Shown piece by piece: positions 7,586 through 16,751 of a stretch of DNA of 64,000 nucleotides. This DNA is from Bizionia sp. (GTDB taxonomy: Bacteria; Bacteroidota; Bacteroidia; Flavobacteriales; Flavobacteriaceae): assembly GCA_020631395.1 (NCBI GenBank), contig JAHDHI010000015.1, positions 1-64,000 of the forward strand, in the 5' to 3' direction. Made by a program: the position numbers and the translations under genes. Every line of letters begins with the position of its first letter. Within the stretch, counting starts at the first letter, position 1. The notes beneath the pieces are model-generated. The model had not been told where the DNA came from. It saw only the letters and a program-made list of their open reading frames with translations, and ran no database searches.

Positions 7586-9922
7586 CTACCCAATTAATTC
7601 CAACTTGGCGAAACGCAACAATAGTTTCTTCACACCTCCAAACTCAAAGTCTATTTCTGCTTTTACATCGGTGCCTTTACCTTCTATCTTGAGTACTTCT
7701 CCTCTGCCAAATTTCAAATGTTTCACTCTATTGCCCACTGTTAATTCCCCATCAAACAAATTGGCATATACTGGAGCTTCTATCTCTGACGCCTTTTTCA
7801 TTTTTTTAGGTGAACTTATTTCAAAGTTTATAGGCTTGTTCTTATCGGTTTTCTTTTTTAGTTTTGGTTGCACGGCTTTTTTGAATCTAATTTTATTTGG
7901 TGGTGTATCTCCAAAGATATCGGCAGATAGCATCGGGTTGATACGGCGTTCTTCTATTGGTGTAAGTACTTCCAAGTACTCATCGTCTATTTCTTCTATG
8001 AATCGGCTTGGTTCGGAATCTACCAATTTTCCCCAACGATAGCGTGACAAGGCATATGTCAAATAAGCTTGCTTTTCTGCTCTGGTCAATGCTACGTAAA
8101 ACAAACGGCGCTCTTCTTCCAATTCACTACGTGTATTCATACTCATGGCACTTGGGAATAGGTCTTCCTCCAATCCAACGATGAATACGTGGTTGAATTC
8201 CAATCCCTTTGCCAAGTGAATGGTCATAAGGGCTACGTGATCGGCATCTCCTTTGTCTCCATCCAAATCCGTAGCCAAGGCAACGTCTTCCAAAAACTCA
8301 GCCAAAGAGTCCGAGGCATCAGCTAGTTCCATTTGGCCTTCAACGAAATCCTTGATACCATTCAAAAGCTCTTCTACGTTTTCCAAACGTGTGATTCCTT
8401 CTGGCGTACCATCCTTGTTGAACTCTCGCATCAAACCACTGGTCTTGGTCATATGCTCTGCCAAATCAAAGGCGTTGGCTGTCTCGTTCATTACTTGATA
8501 ACTCTTGATCAAGGTAACGAAATCACGTAATTTGTTTTTTGTTCCGTTATTTATGTTGATGTCTACAGCATCTATGTTTTCCAGCAATTCAAAAATAGTC
8601 TTACCATAACCATTGGCAGCTACAATCAACCTATCTATCGTCGTTTGTCCAATACCTCTGGCTGGATAGTTGATGATTCTTTTCAAAGCTTCTTCATCTG
8701 CCGGATTCAATATCAACCTCAAATAGGCTGTAACGTCCTTGATTTCCTTTCGCTGATAGAATGACAATCCTCCATAGATGCGATATGGTATTTCTCGCTT
8801 GCGCAAAGCATCCTCCATTGCACGAGATTGGGCATTGGTACGGTACAATATCGCAAAATCGCTATTCAATAGCTGGTTGTTCATTTTCGTTTCGAAAATG
8901 GTACTGGCCACATAGCGACCTTCATCTCCATCTGTCAACGAACGGTGCACGATCACTTTTTTCCCTTCATCGTTTGCTGTCCAAACGACTTTGTCCAACT
9001 TTGTCTGGTTATGGTCTATTACGGAATTGGCCGCATTGACAATGTTTTTCGTGGAACGATAATTTTGTTCCAGACGGTACATCTTCACGTCATCGTAATC
9101 TTTCTGGAAGTTTAATATGTTGTTGATGTTCGCTCCACGGAAAGCATAGATACTTTGAGCGTCGTCCCCTACCACGCAGATGTTTTGAAAACGATCTGCC
9201 AATGCTCTTACTATTAGGTATTGGGAATGATTGGTATCTTGATACTCATCCACCATTATGTATCGAAATCTGTTTTGGTATTGTGCCAAAACAGCTGGAA
9301 AACGTGTTAACAATTCATTCGTACGCAGCAATAGGTCATCAAAATCCATTGCCCCAGCCTTGAAGCAACGATCTACGTATTCCTTGTATATCTCCCCCAT
9401 TCTCGGTCTACGAGCCATAGCATCGGCTTCCTTTAACTCTGGGTTCTTGAAATACGCCTTCACCGTTATCAAACTGTTCTTGTAAGATGAAATTCTGCTA
9501 TAGACTTGCTTGGTCTTATAGACATCCTTGTCCAATCCCATTTCCTTTATGATGGATCCCATCAAACGTTGGGAATCTTGCGTATCGTAAATGGTAAAGT
9601 TACTTGGGAACCCCAAATGATGACCTTCGAAACGCAATATTTTTGCAAATACGGAGTGAAATGTTCCCATCCATAGGTTCTTTGCTTCCCCATCTCCAAC
9701 GATGTGAGCAATTCTTTCTTTCATTTCACGGGCTGCCTTGTTGGTAAAGGTCAAGGCCAATATATTGAAAGCATCTACACCTTGACTCATTAAATAGGCT
9801 ATACGATACGTTAATACCCTCGTTTTCCCAGACCCAGCTCCAGCAATAATAATCATTGGCCCCTCCTTCTGTACCGTAGGCTCATATTGCGCTTCATTCA
9901 ATTGACTTAAATACTTTTCCAA
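7586..9922 (-). CDS. UvrD/PcrA-type superfamily 1 DNA helicase
   Basis: This is a 3'-5' DNA helicase for repair and replication-fork maintenance. It has the SF1A motif set in order: LNEAQ (Q motif), IAGAGSGKTRVL (Walker A), FTNKAAREMKER (Ia), DEYQDTN (Walker B), VGDDAQSIYAFRGA (III), QNYRS (IV), TIHLAKGLEFNHVF (V) and ALTRAEKQ (VI). A C-terminal Tudor-like segment (VGNRVKHLKFGRGEV) is typical of PcrA. The frame is open to ATG 10006, but the conserved start (x-EKYLSQLNEAQ) is at TTG 9922, giving 778 residues. A TATTTTTA near-consensus promoter lies some 25 bases before it. Confidence 0.92.
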   Translation of the reverse strand: MEKYLSQLNEAQYEPTVQKEGPMIIIAGAGSGKTRVLTYRIAYLMSQGVDAFNILALTFTNKAAREMKERIAHIVGDGEAKNLWMGTFHSVFAKILRFEGHHLGFPSNFTIYDTQDSQRLMGSIIKEMGLDKDVYKTKQVYSRISSYKNSLITVKAYFKNPELKEADAMARRPRMGEIYKEYVDRCFKAGAMDFDDLLLRTNELLTRFPAVLAQYQNRFRYIMVDEYQDTNHSQYLIVRALADRFQNICVVGDDAQSIYAFRGANINNILNFQKDYDDVKMYRLEQNYRSTKNIVNAANSVIDHNQTKLDKVVWTANDEGKKVIVHRSLTDGDEGRYVASTIFETKMNNQLLNSDFAILYRTNAQSRAMEDALRKREIPYRIYGGLSFYQRKEIKDVTAYLRLILNPADEEALKRIINYPARGIGQTTIDRLIVAANGYGKTIFELLENIDAVDININNGTKNKLRDFVTLIKSYQVMNETANAFDLAEHMTKTSGLMREFNKDGTPEGITRLENVEELLNGIKDFVEGQMELADASDSLAEFLEDVALATDLDGDKGDADHVALMTIHLAKGLEFNHVFIVGLEEDLFPSAMSMNTRSELEEERRLFYVALTRAEKQAYLTYALSRYRWGKLVDSEPSRFIEEIDDEYLEVLTPIEERRINPMLSADIFGDTPPNKIRFKKAVQPKLKKKTDKNKPINFEISSPKKMKKASEIEAPVYANLFDGELTVGNRVKHLKFGRGEVLKIEGKGTDVKAEIDFEFGGVKKLLLRFAKLELIG

Positions 9923-10160
9923 ATTGACTTGATTTTTAAATGGTAAAAATAAGTATTGTCCTCGTTTTAATCTTTCGGATTTATCAATAATTATAAACAA
10001 ATTCAAACACGACGCAAAGTTTCATGTTTTTTCACTGTCTTGTCTATTAAAAATTTTCTCATTTTGTCTTTTCGTACTTGATTTTTGCTTTCCATTATGA
10101 CACGGAGATCAAAATGCCCGTTGTATTTGACAAAACAGTAACGATATAAAACATATTTCA

Positions 10161-10168
10161 TATTTTTG
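10161..10168 (+). promoter_or_regulatory. TAnnTTTG -7 element (TATTTTTG)
   Basis: TATTTTTG lies 20 bases before the ATG at 10188 of the glutamate-synthase-like gene and fits the Bacteroidota -7 consensus. No clear -33 TTTG is visible at the usual spacing. Confidence 0.5.
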
Positions 10169-10187
10169 AACAAACGATTTCAAAAAA

Positions 10188-11741
10188 ATGGACAACCTTC
10201 TTAATTTTCTATCGAACATCCCTTGGTGGCTTTGGATCATCATTGCTCTAGGACTTCTAGCTCTACGTGATGTCATTCAACGCAAACACACCATAAGCCA
10301 TAACTTTCCCGTCGTTGGACACATCCGATACATTCTAGAAAGCATCGGCCCGGAAATTCGTCAATACTTCGTAGCCAACAATAGGGAGGAATTGCCTTTT
10401 AACCGCATAGAGCGTGGTTGGATCTATGCTTCCGCAAAAAGGGAGAACAATTACGAAGGTTTTGGAACTGATCGAGACATCTATAAGCATCAACACATAT
10501 TTATCAACAACGCAATGATGCCCTATCAAGTTAAAGGCAGTCATCCAAATGTTGAAGACAAGAGTTTTTTGCCTTGTGCAAAGACTATGGGAGAATTCAA
10601 CAAGCGTAAACGCCCATATAGACCTGCCTCTATAATAAACGTCTCTGCCATGAGTTTCGGTTCGCTTTCTGCAAAAGCCGTAGAATCTTTGAACAAAGGG
10701 GTTCAAATGGCTGGAGCATACCATAACACGGGAGAAGGTGGGCTTTCTCCTTACCATAGCAATGGAGGTGATGTCGTATTTCATTTTGGAACAGGGTATT
10801 TTGGAGTGCGTGCAAAAGATGGTGGCTTTTCCATGGAAAAGATGATAAAATTGGTTGAGGACAATCCTTTTATTCGTGCCATCGAAGTTAAGTTGTCTCA
10901 AGGGGCCAAACCTGGAAAAGGAGGCGTATTGCCTGGCTCTAAAATAACACCTGAAATTGCAAAGATTCGAGGTGTCGAGGTAGGGAAAGACGTATTGTCC
11001 CCTCCAAATCACAAAGCATTTTCAAATGTACCAGAATTGATTGATTTTGTTGAAAGCATTGCTGAAGCCACTGGTTTGCCGGTAGGCATCAAAGCGGCCA
11101 TAGGAAAATTGGATGAATGGAAAGAATTGACGGATATTATGGCCAAAACCGGAAAAGGTCCGGATTTCATTACCGTAGATGGTGGTGAAGGAGGAACGGG
11201 TGCTGCCCCTCCAAGTTTTGCCGACCATGTGTCCTTGCCATGGGTCTATGGTTTCTCTGACCTATATAAACTATTTCAATCCAAAGGATTGACGGAACGC
11301 ATCGTATTCATTGGTAGTGGGAAACTAGGTTTTCCTGCCAAGGCTGCAATGGCATTTGCCATGGGTGTGGATTGCATCAATGTTGCTAGAGAAGCCATGA
11401 TGAGCATTGGTTGCATTCAGGCCAAAGTATGCCATACCAACAAATGCCCTAGTGGTGTGGCTACACAAAGCAAATGGTTGCAAAACGGCATTGATCCAAC
11501 CTTGAAATCCGTTCGGTTGGCACAATATTTCAAAACCTTCAAAAAGGAATTCATTGAAATTACCCACGCTGCCGGTTATGAACACCCTTGCCAGTTCAAA
11601 ATGAGCGACATAGAATTGAACGTAGATTCCAACAATCTATCCTCCGAATTGGACAAAACCTATAAATATGAAAAAACGCCAGTCCCTTTCAATGGTATGC
11701 AATCATTGAAGAATTGCTCCCATCTTGGAGGAAAAAGATAA
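10188..11741 (+). CDS. FMN-binding glutamate synthase-like protein (GltB central domain)
   Basis: This 517-residue protein has one N-terminal membrane helix (WWLWIIIALGLLALRD) followed by the FMN/iron-sulfur TIM barrel of the glutamate synthase large subunit. Visible landmarks are the GEGGLSPYH loop, KLSQGAKPGKGG, the VDGGEGGTGAAP phosphate-binding strand and CIQAKVCHTNKCPSG, whose three Cys match the 3Fe-4S ligands. The amidotransferase domain of true GltB is absent. The family is annotated as FMN-binding glutamate synthase, but whether it makes glutamate is not established; a membrane-anchored oxidoreductase is the safe reading. Confidence 0.85.
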   Translation: MDNLLNFLSNIPWWLWIIIALGLLALRDVIQRKHTISHNFPVVGHIRYILESIGPEIRQYFVANNREELPFNRIERGWIYASAKRENNYEGFGTDRDIYKHQHIFINNAMMPYQVKGSHPNVEDKSFLPCAKTMGEFNKRKRPYRPASIINVSAMSFGSLSAKAVESLNKGVQMAGAYHNTGEGGLSPYHSNGGDVVFHFGTGYFGVRAKDGGFSMEKMIKLVEDNPFIRAIEVKLSQGAKPGKGGVLPGSKITPEIAKIRGVEVGKDVLSPPNHKAFSNVPELIDFVESIAEATGLPVGIKAAIGKLDEWKELTDIMAKTGKGPDFITVDGGEGGTGAAPPSFADHVSLPWVYGFSDLYKLFQSKGLTERIVFIGSGKLGFPAKAAMAFAMGVDCINVAREAMMSIGCIQAKVCHTNKCPSGVATQSKWLQNGIDPTLKSVRLAQYFKTFKKEFIEITHAAGYEHPCQFKMSDIELNVDSNNLSSELDKTYKYEKTPVPFNGMQSLKNCSHLGGKR

Positions 11742-11787
11742 AAAAGACATGCGAATTAGCTCATTGACTCCAAACTTTCACGTTTTT

Positions 11788-11818
11788 TTGTACAATAAAA
11801 GAAAACAAGTTATGTTTG
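11788..11818 (+). promoter_or_regulatory. -33/-7 promoter (TTG, 20 bases, TATGTTTG)
   Basis: TTG at 11788-11790 and TATGTTTG at 11811-11818 have the spacing of the Bacteroidota sigma-A promoter. The ATG at 11839 follows 20 bases later. Confidence 0.6.
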
Positions 11819-11838
11819 CCTTATAAACCTATTTACCT

Positions 11839-12360
11839 ATGGATGCCGATAGAATCATAAATTTTTTCCTAAACGCCGTACCTGCCATAATAACAGGACT
11901 AGCTGCATACTTCTTCTTCAAGGAACACATTAACAACGAGGACAAAAGAAGAAGTTATCTATTGAAAAAAGACATGCAAGTTACCGCAATGCCGATACGT
12001 TTGCAAGCCTATGAACGCATGACCTTGTTCTTGGAGCGCATCACCCCTAGCAAGTTGTTGATTAGAGTTAAACCCGTGTCATCTGACAAAAACCAATACG
12101 AATCTTTGCTCATAAAAAGCATAGAACAAGAATTCGAGCACAACCTATCACAACAAATTTACATTACCGACGAATGTTGGACCATAATCAACGCATCCAA
12201 GAATGCTACGATCCAGCTCATCAGAAAAGCCTCCATGCTTGAAAAAACAGATACTGCCAACAAATTAAGAGAAGTCCTTTTGACGGAAATGATGGAGAAG
12301 CAAGCGCCTAGCGATCCTGCCTTGTCATACATAAAGAAAGAGGTTGGCGATATGTGGTAA
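11839..12360 (+). CDS. DUF7935-type membrane-anchored protein of unknown function
   Basis: This 173-residue protein has one N-terminal membrane helix (VPAIITGLAAYFFF, residues 15-28). A charged cytoplasmic domain begins with RLQAYERMTLFLERITPSKLLIR, which is the signature of a small Bacteroidota-wide uncharacterised family (DUF7935). No catalytic motif is visible. Its stop lies two bases from the convergent stop of the patatin gene, with no room for a separate terminator. Confidence 0.7.
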   Translation: MDADRIINFFLNAVPAIITGLAAYFFFKEHINNEDKRRSYLLKKDMQVTAMPIRLQAYERMTLFLERITPSKLLIRVKPVSSDKNQYESLLIKSIEQEFEHNLSQQIYITDECWTIINASKNATIQLIRKASMLEKTDTANKLREVLLTEMMEKQAPSDPALSYIKKEVGDMW

Positions 12361-12362
12361 GA

Positions 12363-13286
12363 CTAATGTCCCTTTACCTCTACTGTGGAGTTTAGGGGAA
12401 ATTCCTTGTTATGCTTCTTCTGTGCATACAAGAAACCTTCCAACCACCATTTCTCCATTAGCCTCCTATTGAATATCAATGAGTTCTCCGTTAGTTTTGT
12501 CGGTGTATAATAGATGTTGAGCTTTACTTTCCTGTGTTTGGCTGCCAATTTGCCTATGGCTATGTCTCCTTTTTCCACTTGATCGATAAGATGTCCGAAT
12601 AAGTTTATCAGCAATGAGAATGGGTTTTTTCCCAATACTTTGTTGTATTCCAAATTTTCACTTTCCAAAACAATGGCATCTACTTCCGTTGCACCTCGTT
12701 CTATGGCTTCTCTAATTGGGATTACACATCCCAATCCTCCATCGGCATATTCAAAACCATTCTTTTTCACCAAAGACATGAAAGGGATGTAATTGCAAGA
12801 AATCCAAATCCACTCACAAAACTCATCATAGTCGTAATCGTTTATGGACTTGTATTCCGTTCTGTTTTTGGACAAGTTGGTAACAGTGACAACCACATCT
12901 TCCTTTGTTTCCCTTATACGATCGTATTCCTCCTTGGTAAATTTTCGCTTTATGTGTCGTTTTAAGTTCTTACTCTCCCCAAACGTACGTTTCTTCCCAA
13001 CGAATTGCAATATCGTATTAAAGTAATTGATGGAGACATACTCCCTATTCCCTTTCTTTTTGACCACAAAGGGATTAATGCTGAAAATGGTCTTTTGATT
13101 TACACTGGTATAGATGTCATAGAGTTTGCCTATGTCATTTACTGCCAAATGCGGCACTAGCAAACTCCCTGTTGACGTGCCTAAATACATATCGTAATTT
13201 TTTCCTTCTTGTTCTATCAAATATTGCGCTACTCCACCTGCAAATGCGCCTTTGCTACCACCTCCGGAAATTACCAATGCTTTCAT
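12363..13286 (-). CDS. Patatin-like phospholipase
   Basis: This is a 307-residue lipid acyl hydrolase with the Ser/Asp dyad of the patatin fold. It has the glycine-rich oxyanion loop SGGGSKGAFAGG at residues 7-18, nucleophile elbow GTSTGS near residue 40 and the DGG motif (YADGGLGCVIP) near residue 188. There is no signal peptide, so it should act on membrane lipids from the cytoplasm. It follows the M1 aminopeptidase gene on the same strand by 101 bases; a shared transcript is possible but not evident. Confidence 0.88.
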   Translation of the reverse strand: MKALVISGGGSKGAFAGGVAQYLIEQEGKNYDMYLGTSTGSLLVPHLAVNDIGKLYDIYTSVNQKTIFSINPFVVKKKGNREYVSINYFNTILQFVGKKRTFGESKNLKRHIKRKFTKEEYDRIRETKEDVVVTVTNLSKNRTEYKSINDYDYDEFCEWIWISCNYIPFMSLVKKNGFEYADGGLGCVIPIREAIERGATEVDAIVLESENLEYNKVLGKNPFSLLINLFGHLIDQVEKGDIAIGKLAAKHRKVKLNIYYTPTKLTENSLIFNRRLMEKWWLEGFLYAQKKHNKEFPLNSTVEVKGH

Positions 13287-13387
13287 CTGTTTTTTTATTG
13301 TTTTTTAAATTACCTGCAACATACACACATTATCATTACGTTGCATAATCAATGTTTGGTTGTAAATGTTTCATGTATTATAAGTTC

Positions 13388-15340
13388 TTATTGTCTTTGT
13401 TCCAATAGCTCTTTTGCACTTTTCTTGAATCTCCAATTGTGATGCTTTGCCGCATCTTCAAGATTTTTTGTACACTCTTCGTTACAAGAGCGCATCCCCT
13501 TCAAGAATTGAAAGGCCAGTTCCCTGACTTCGAAATGATGTTTTGGACTCGTATAGCTCGTCAATTCTTTAAAAAACGATTCGCTTTGCTCTGGATAGAC
13601 ATCGGTGACCAATGCCAAAAACAACCATAATTGTCGGATGTTCCTATCATTGAACCCTACGATGCCTTTAGTCTTATCCATATATTTCCTAGTGTCACTC
13701 GGAAAATTGTTGATCAAGTTGTACAAGGCAGATTCCACAGTCAAATACGACTTGTCATTCAACAGGCTTTCATATTCCTTTTTGAGACCCAATGGTATCT
13801 TGGTAAGATTCTGAGCTATTGCTTGGCGCACTTTTATAGAATTCTTGAAATCTTCGGCTTTTATTCTATTTGGCATTTGCTCGATTACCTTTATTTTGGA
13901 TTCATCTGCAATCCAAGACGTCAAATACTCTTCGCATTTGGAAGTGTATGCTTCACAATCTATTTGCAAGTGCCCTTTGATGAGATTGGAACTAGCTCTG
14001 AGATGGTATTCTATTTCCTCATAATGAAAGTCTTTGTCTCTAAGCCACCTCTGCACAAATGTCGTTAATTTTTCGTCCGACGCCTCTTCTACTTCATTTA
14101 TGAAATGCTTTGTCTCCACATTTTTATATTTGTATTTTTCCAAGTAGTTCTTCACTGCTACGTTGAATGTCGTACGGCCTACTTTTTCCCTCAAGAGATG
14201 TAACACCAAGGCACCTTTCTTATAAAAGGTCGCGCTACTGGATTTTGGATCCAACAACGCTGTACTATGCCCTGCCTTATCCTGTGCCAACAATTCTTGG
14301 GCATATTCATACAGTCTCCAATAATAATAATCTTCACCAAACACATGTCTTTCTGCCAAAAGTGCGTAAAAGGTTGCAAATCCTTCTTGTAGCCAATGGT
14401 GTGTTCCAGATGTTTCCGTAACCAAATCCCCAAACCATTGGTGCGCCAGTTCATGTGCATTTACATTGACATAGTTCTTATCCACAAAAGCAATGCTATC
14501 CACGACAAAGGTATCCGAAAAAATGGTCGTGCTCGTGTTTTCCATTCCTGAGTATAAAAAATCCTTGACTGGGACTTGCTTGTAATTTTGCCAAGGGTAT
14601 GAAACTCCTATCTCCTTCTCCAAAAAATCGAACATGGTCTTGGTGTAACGGTATGTCGGTTCTACTTTTGTAGAATCTCCAGGATAATAATACATTTCCA
14701 AAGGAATTCCACTTTTTGAAGTTTCTATTTTTTTATCGTATTTACCAATGGCCAAGGCAACCAAATAGCTAGACATTGGTTGTTTCATGTCGTAACTCCA
14801 AGAGGTTTTCTCTTTCCCAATATGCTTATCCATGAGTTTTCCATTGGCAATCACTTCGTAATCATTATTGAAAATCACATTCAAGTCAAATTCGATTTTG
14901 TCGTTCATATCATCAATGCTTGGCAACCAATGACTGGTGTATTTTCCTTGACCTTGCGTCCATATTTGATTCTGTCCTTCATTGTCCCAACCAATAAAAT
15001 ACATCGTCTTCTTTGGCATGGCATCATATTCCAAAAACAGCTTGTTTTTATCCGTAGGTTTGAAATCTCCCTTAATCCAAAGTCTTTTGCCATCATTGTA
15101 CGTTTCAACCTCTTCTTCGTTCAACACTACGGAATTAAACGTCATGGCTCTAGCATCCAAATATATGGAATCTGTTTCCTTGAGTATGTCGAAGGTGCAA
15201 TTCACCTTACCGGAAATTCGTTTCAATTCCGATGCTATTTCCAATTTCAACTCAATAGATGTAAAATCTACGACATCTGTTTGCTGAGCCCTAGTGAAAA
15301 AGCTTGTTGAAAAAAAGAATGCTAAAAAAATATACTTCAT
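13388..15340 (-). CDS. Secreted M1 family zinc aminopeptidase
   Basis: This 650-residue protein has a signal peptide (FLAFFFSTSFFTRAQ). The gluzincin core is complete: the exopeptidase motif YSGMENTS and the zinc site HELAHQWFGD with the downstream Glu in WLQEGFATF, 18 residues after the second His. An N-terminal beta-sandwich (residues 20-200) and a helical C-terminal region complete the M1 layout. It should trim peptides outside the cytoplasm. No sorting domain is visible at the C-terminus. Confidence 0.9.
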   Translation of the reverse strand: MKYIFLAFFFSTSFFTRAQQTDVVDFTSIELKLEIASELKRISGKVNCTFDILKETDSIYLDARAMTFNSVVLNEEEVETYNDGKRLWIKGDFKPTDKNKLFLEYDAMPKKTMYFIGWDNEGQNQIWTQGQGKYTSHWLPSIDDMNDKIEFDLNVIFNNDYEVIANGKLMDKHIGKEKTSWSYDMKQPMSSYLVALAIGKYDKKIETSKSGIPLEMYYYPGDSTKVEPTYRYTKTMFDFLEKEIGVSYPWQNYKQVPVKDFLYSGMENTSTTIFSDTFVVDSIAFVDKNYVNVNAHELAHQWFGDLVTETSGTHHWLQEGFATFYALLAERHVFGEDYYYWRLYEYAQELLAQDKAGHSTALLDPKSSSATFYKKGALVLHLLREKVGRTTFNVAVKNYLEKYKYKNVETKHFINEVEEASDEKLTTFVQRWLRDKDFHYEEIEYHLRASSNLIKGHLQIDCEAYTSKCEEYLTSWIADESKIKVIEQMPNRIKAEDFKNSIKVRQAIAQNLTKIPLGLKKEYESLLNDKSYLTVESALYNLINNFPSDTRKYMDKTKGIVGFNDRNIRQLWLFLALVTDVYPEQSESFFKELTSYTSPKHHFEVRELAFQFLKGMRSCNEECTKNLEDAAKHHNWRFKKSAKELLEQRQ

Positions 15341-15515
15341 AAACCATAATAATCAAAGGCTAAGCCAAAGTAAAGAAAAGCTTGCTAATTTATTTAATTT
15401 CTTACCCCTTAAATTTAATTACCTCTTAAATATCTTTGATTATTTCACTTCCTCCTCACATAACAACCTTTAAACAAATTATTTACACCTTATACAGGGT
15501 ATCTTTTTAAAAAAC

Positions 15516-15523
15516 TACTTTTG
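15516..15523 (+). promoter_or_regulatory. TAnnTTTG -7 element (TACTTTTG) before the UspA gene
   Basis: TACTTTTG fits the consensus and lies 29 bases before ATG 15553. Confidence 0.5.
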
Positions 15524-15552
15524 CACAAAATTAACCTCAACAATAATTAAAA

Positions 15553-16317
15553 ATGAAAACATTTTTAGTGCCAATTAGTTCGCTTAAAGACAAAAAATCC
15601 ACCCTGCTCTATGCTATAGACTTTGCAAAACAAGTAGGAGTAAAAACCATTTACGGTGGTATTCTATTTGGTGACTCACAGAGTGAAGAACTTTTGAAAG
15701 AAGTAAACGATTATGCTAAAAAACAAGGTGTAGTTCTTAATTTCCGCTTCATGCAAGGGAATACTTTGGATTACATTAAAGAATTTTGTGTTGACTTCAA
15801 AATCGATCTCATCATAGCTCCAGCTAGGGCTCCAAAAACTCATGAAAAATTGTATTTGGACGATTTGTCTGGTGGCATTGTCCGTAAAACGGGCATGCCT
15901 GTTCTATTGATTCCTGAAGATTACGAGTACAAAGCAATAGATACCGTATTGACAGCCATCAAATCTGGAGTCGTTAAATTGGAAGATGCCTTGAAACCTT
16001 TGGAAAGCACTTTGGAAGGTTTAAATGCCCGTATGACTTTACTGCAAGTGAAGACACCATCATTTTTACCAGAAGACTTGATGTTCGACAAGGATTTGGC
16101 TGCCGTTACCTCCAAGTACTATTCTTCTGAAAATGCAACCTTGTTTCAAGGGGTTTTGGAATACATTCACTTCGTGGAACCGGATATGATCTGTGTTTTT
16201 AGACGTAAACGAGGGTCCTTCAAGAAACTATGGAGTGACACCATACATGACAACGGTGCAAGAAAGGCAGACTTTGAAAGTAGAGTTCCTTTGCTGGTTC
16301 TTAAAGGGGAGCAGTAA
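15553..16317 (+). CDS. Universal stress protein (UspA family)
   Basis: This 254-residue protein is built from two UspA-like halves. The first half (to about residue 120) has the beta-strand start KTFLVPISSLKD, DLIIAPAR and a GGIVRKTGMPVLLIP end, similar to the nucleotide-binding G-x2-G-x9-G(S/T) region but without a complete motif. The second half is more divergent and ends in RVPLLVLKG. The role is a cytoplasmic stress or nucleotide-sensing protein. It is monocistronic, with its own promoter motif and terminator. Confidence 0.8.
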   Translation: MKTFLVPISSLKDKKSTLLYAIDFAKQVGVKTIYGGILFGDSQSEELLKEVNDYAKKQGVVLNFRFMQGNTLDYIKEFCVDFKIDLIIAPARAPKTHEKLYLDDLSGGIVRKTGMPVLLIPEDYEYKAIDTVLTAIKSGVVKLEDALKPLESTLEGLNARMTLLQVKTPSFLPEDLMFDKDLAAVTSKYYSSENATLFQGVLEYIHFVEPDMICVFRRKRGSFKKLWSDTIHDNGARKADFESRVPLLVLKGEQ

Positions 16318-16347
16318 AATTTACCTTTACAACAAACAAGTTACATG

Positions 16348-16383
16348 AGACCGTCTAAAAGTATTTTAAACGGTCTGTTTTTT
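16348..16383 (+). terminator. Rho-independent terminator after the UspA gene
   Basis: AGACCGT (16348-16354) pairs with ACGGTCT (16370-16376). The stem continues inward through A/T pairs and is followed by GTTTTTT. Confidence 0.85.
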
Positions 16384-16751
16384 CATACCCTCTTATTTGA
16401 ATCATTACATTTTTAGAATTGAAATTAAGAACGTTTGCATAGTCACTTCTCAATCTTTCATTTTTTTGATGAAAAGGAGAATTTATTACTTATTCGCAAG
16501 ACTATGACTCATAACTCATTAACAACATCTCACTATAAGATAACCAACTACAAAACAGAACACAAACAACTTAAAATAAAATAGTTAACCGCAATAAAAA
16601 GCAACAAATCAATTTCAAAAACAATAAACTATCAGATTCCAATGTTAACATTCGCTTAACTTTCGAATACTATGGATTCACTTCTTTTACACTGCCAAAA
16701 AAGGCAATCAACATTAATCATTTCACATTAAAAACCAGTAACAGAAGAACC
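16384..16751. other. Long AT-rich leader region before the CARDB gene
   Basis: No reading frame or RNA structure is recognisable in these 368 bases. TAACTTTC at 16657-16664 is one base off the -7 consensus and could be the promoter of the gene at 16752; this is weak. Confidence 0.3.
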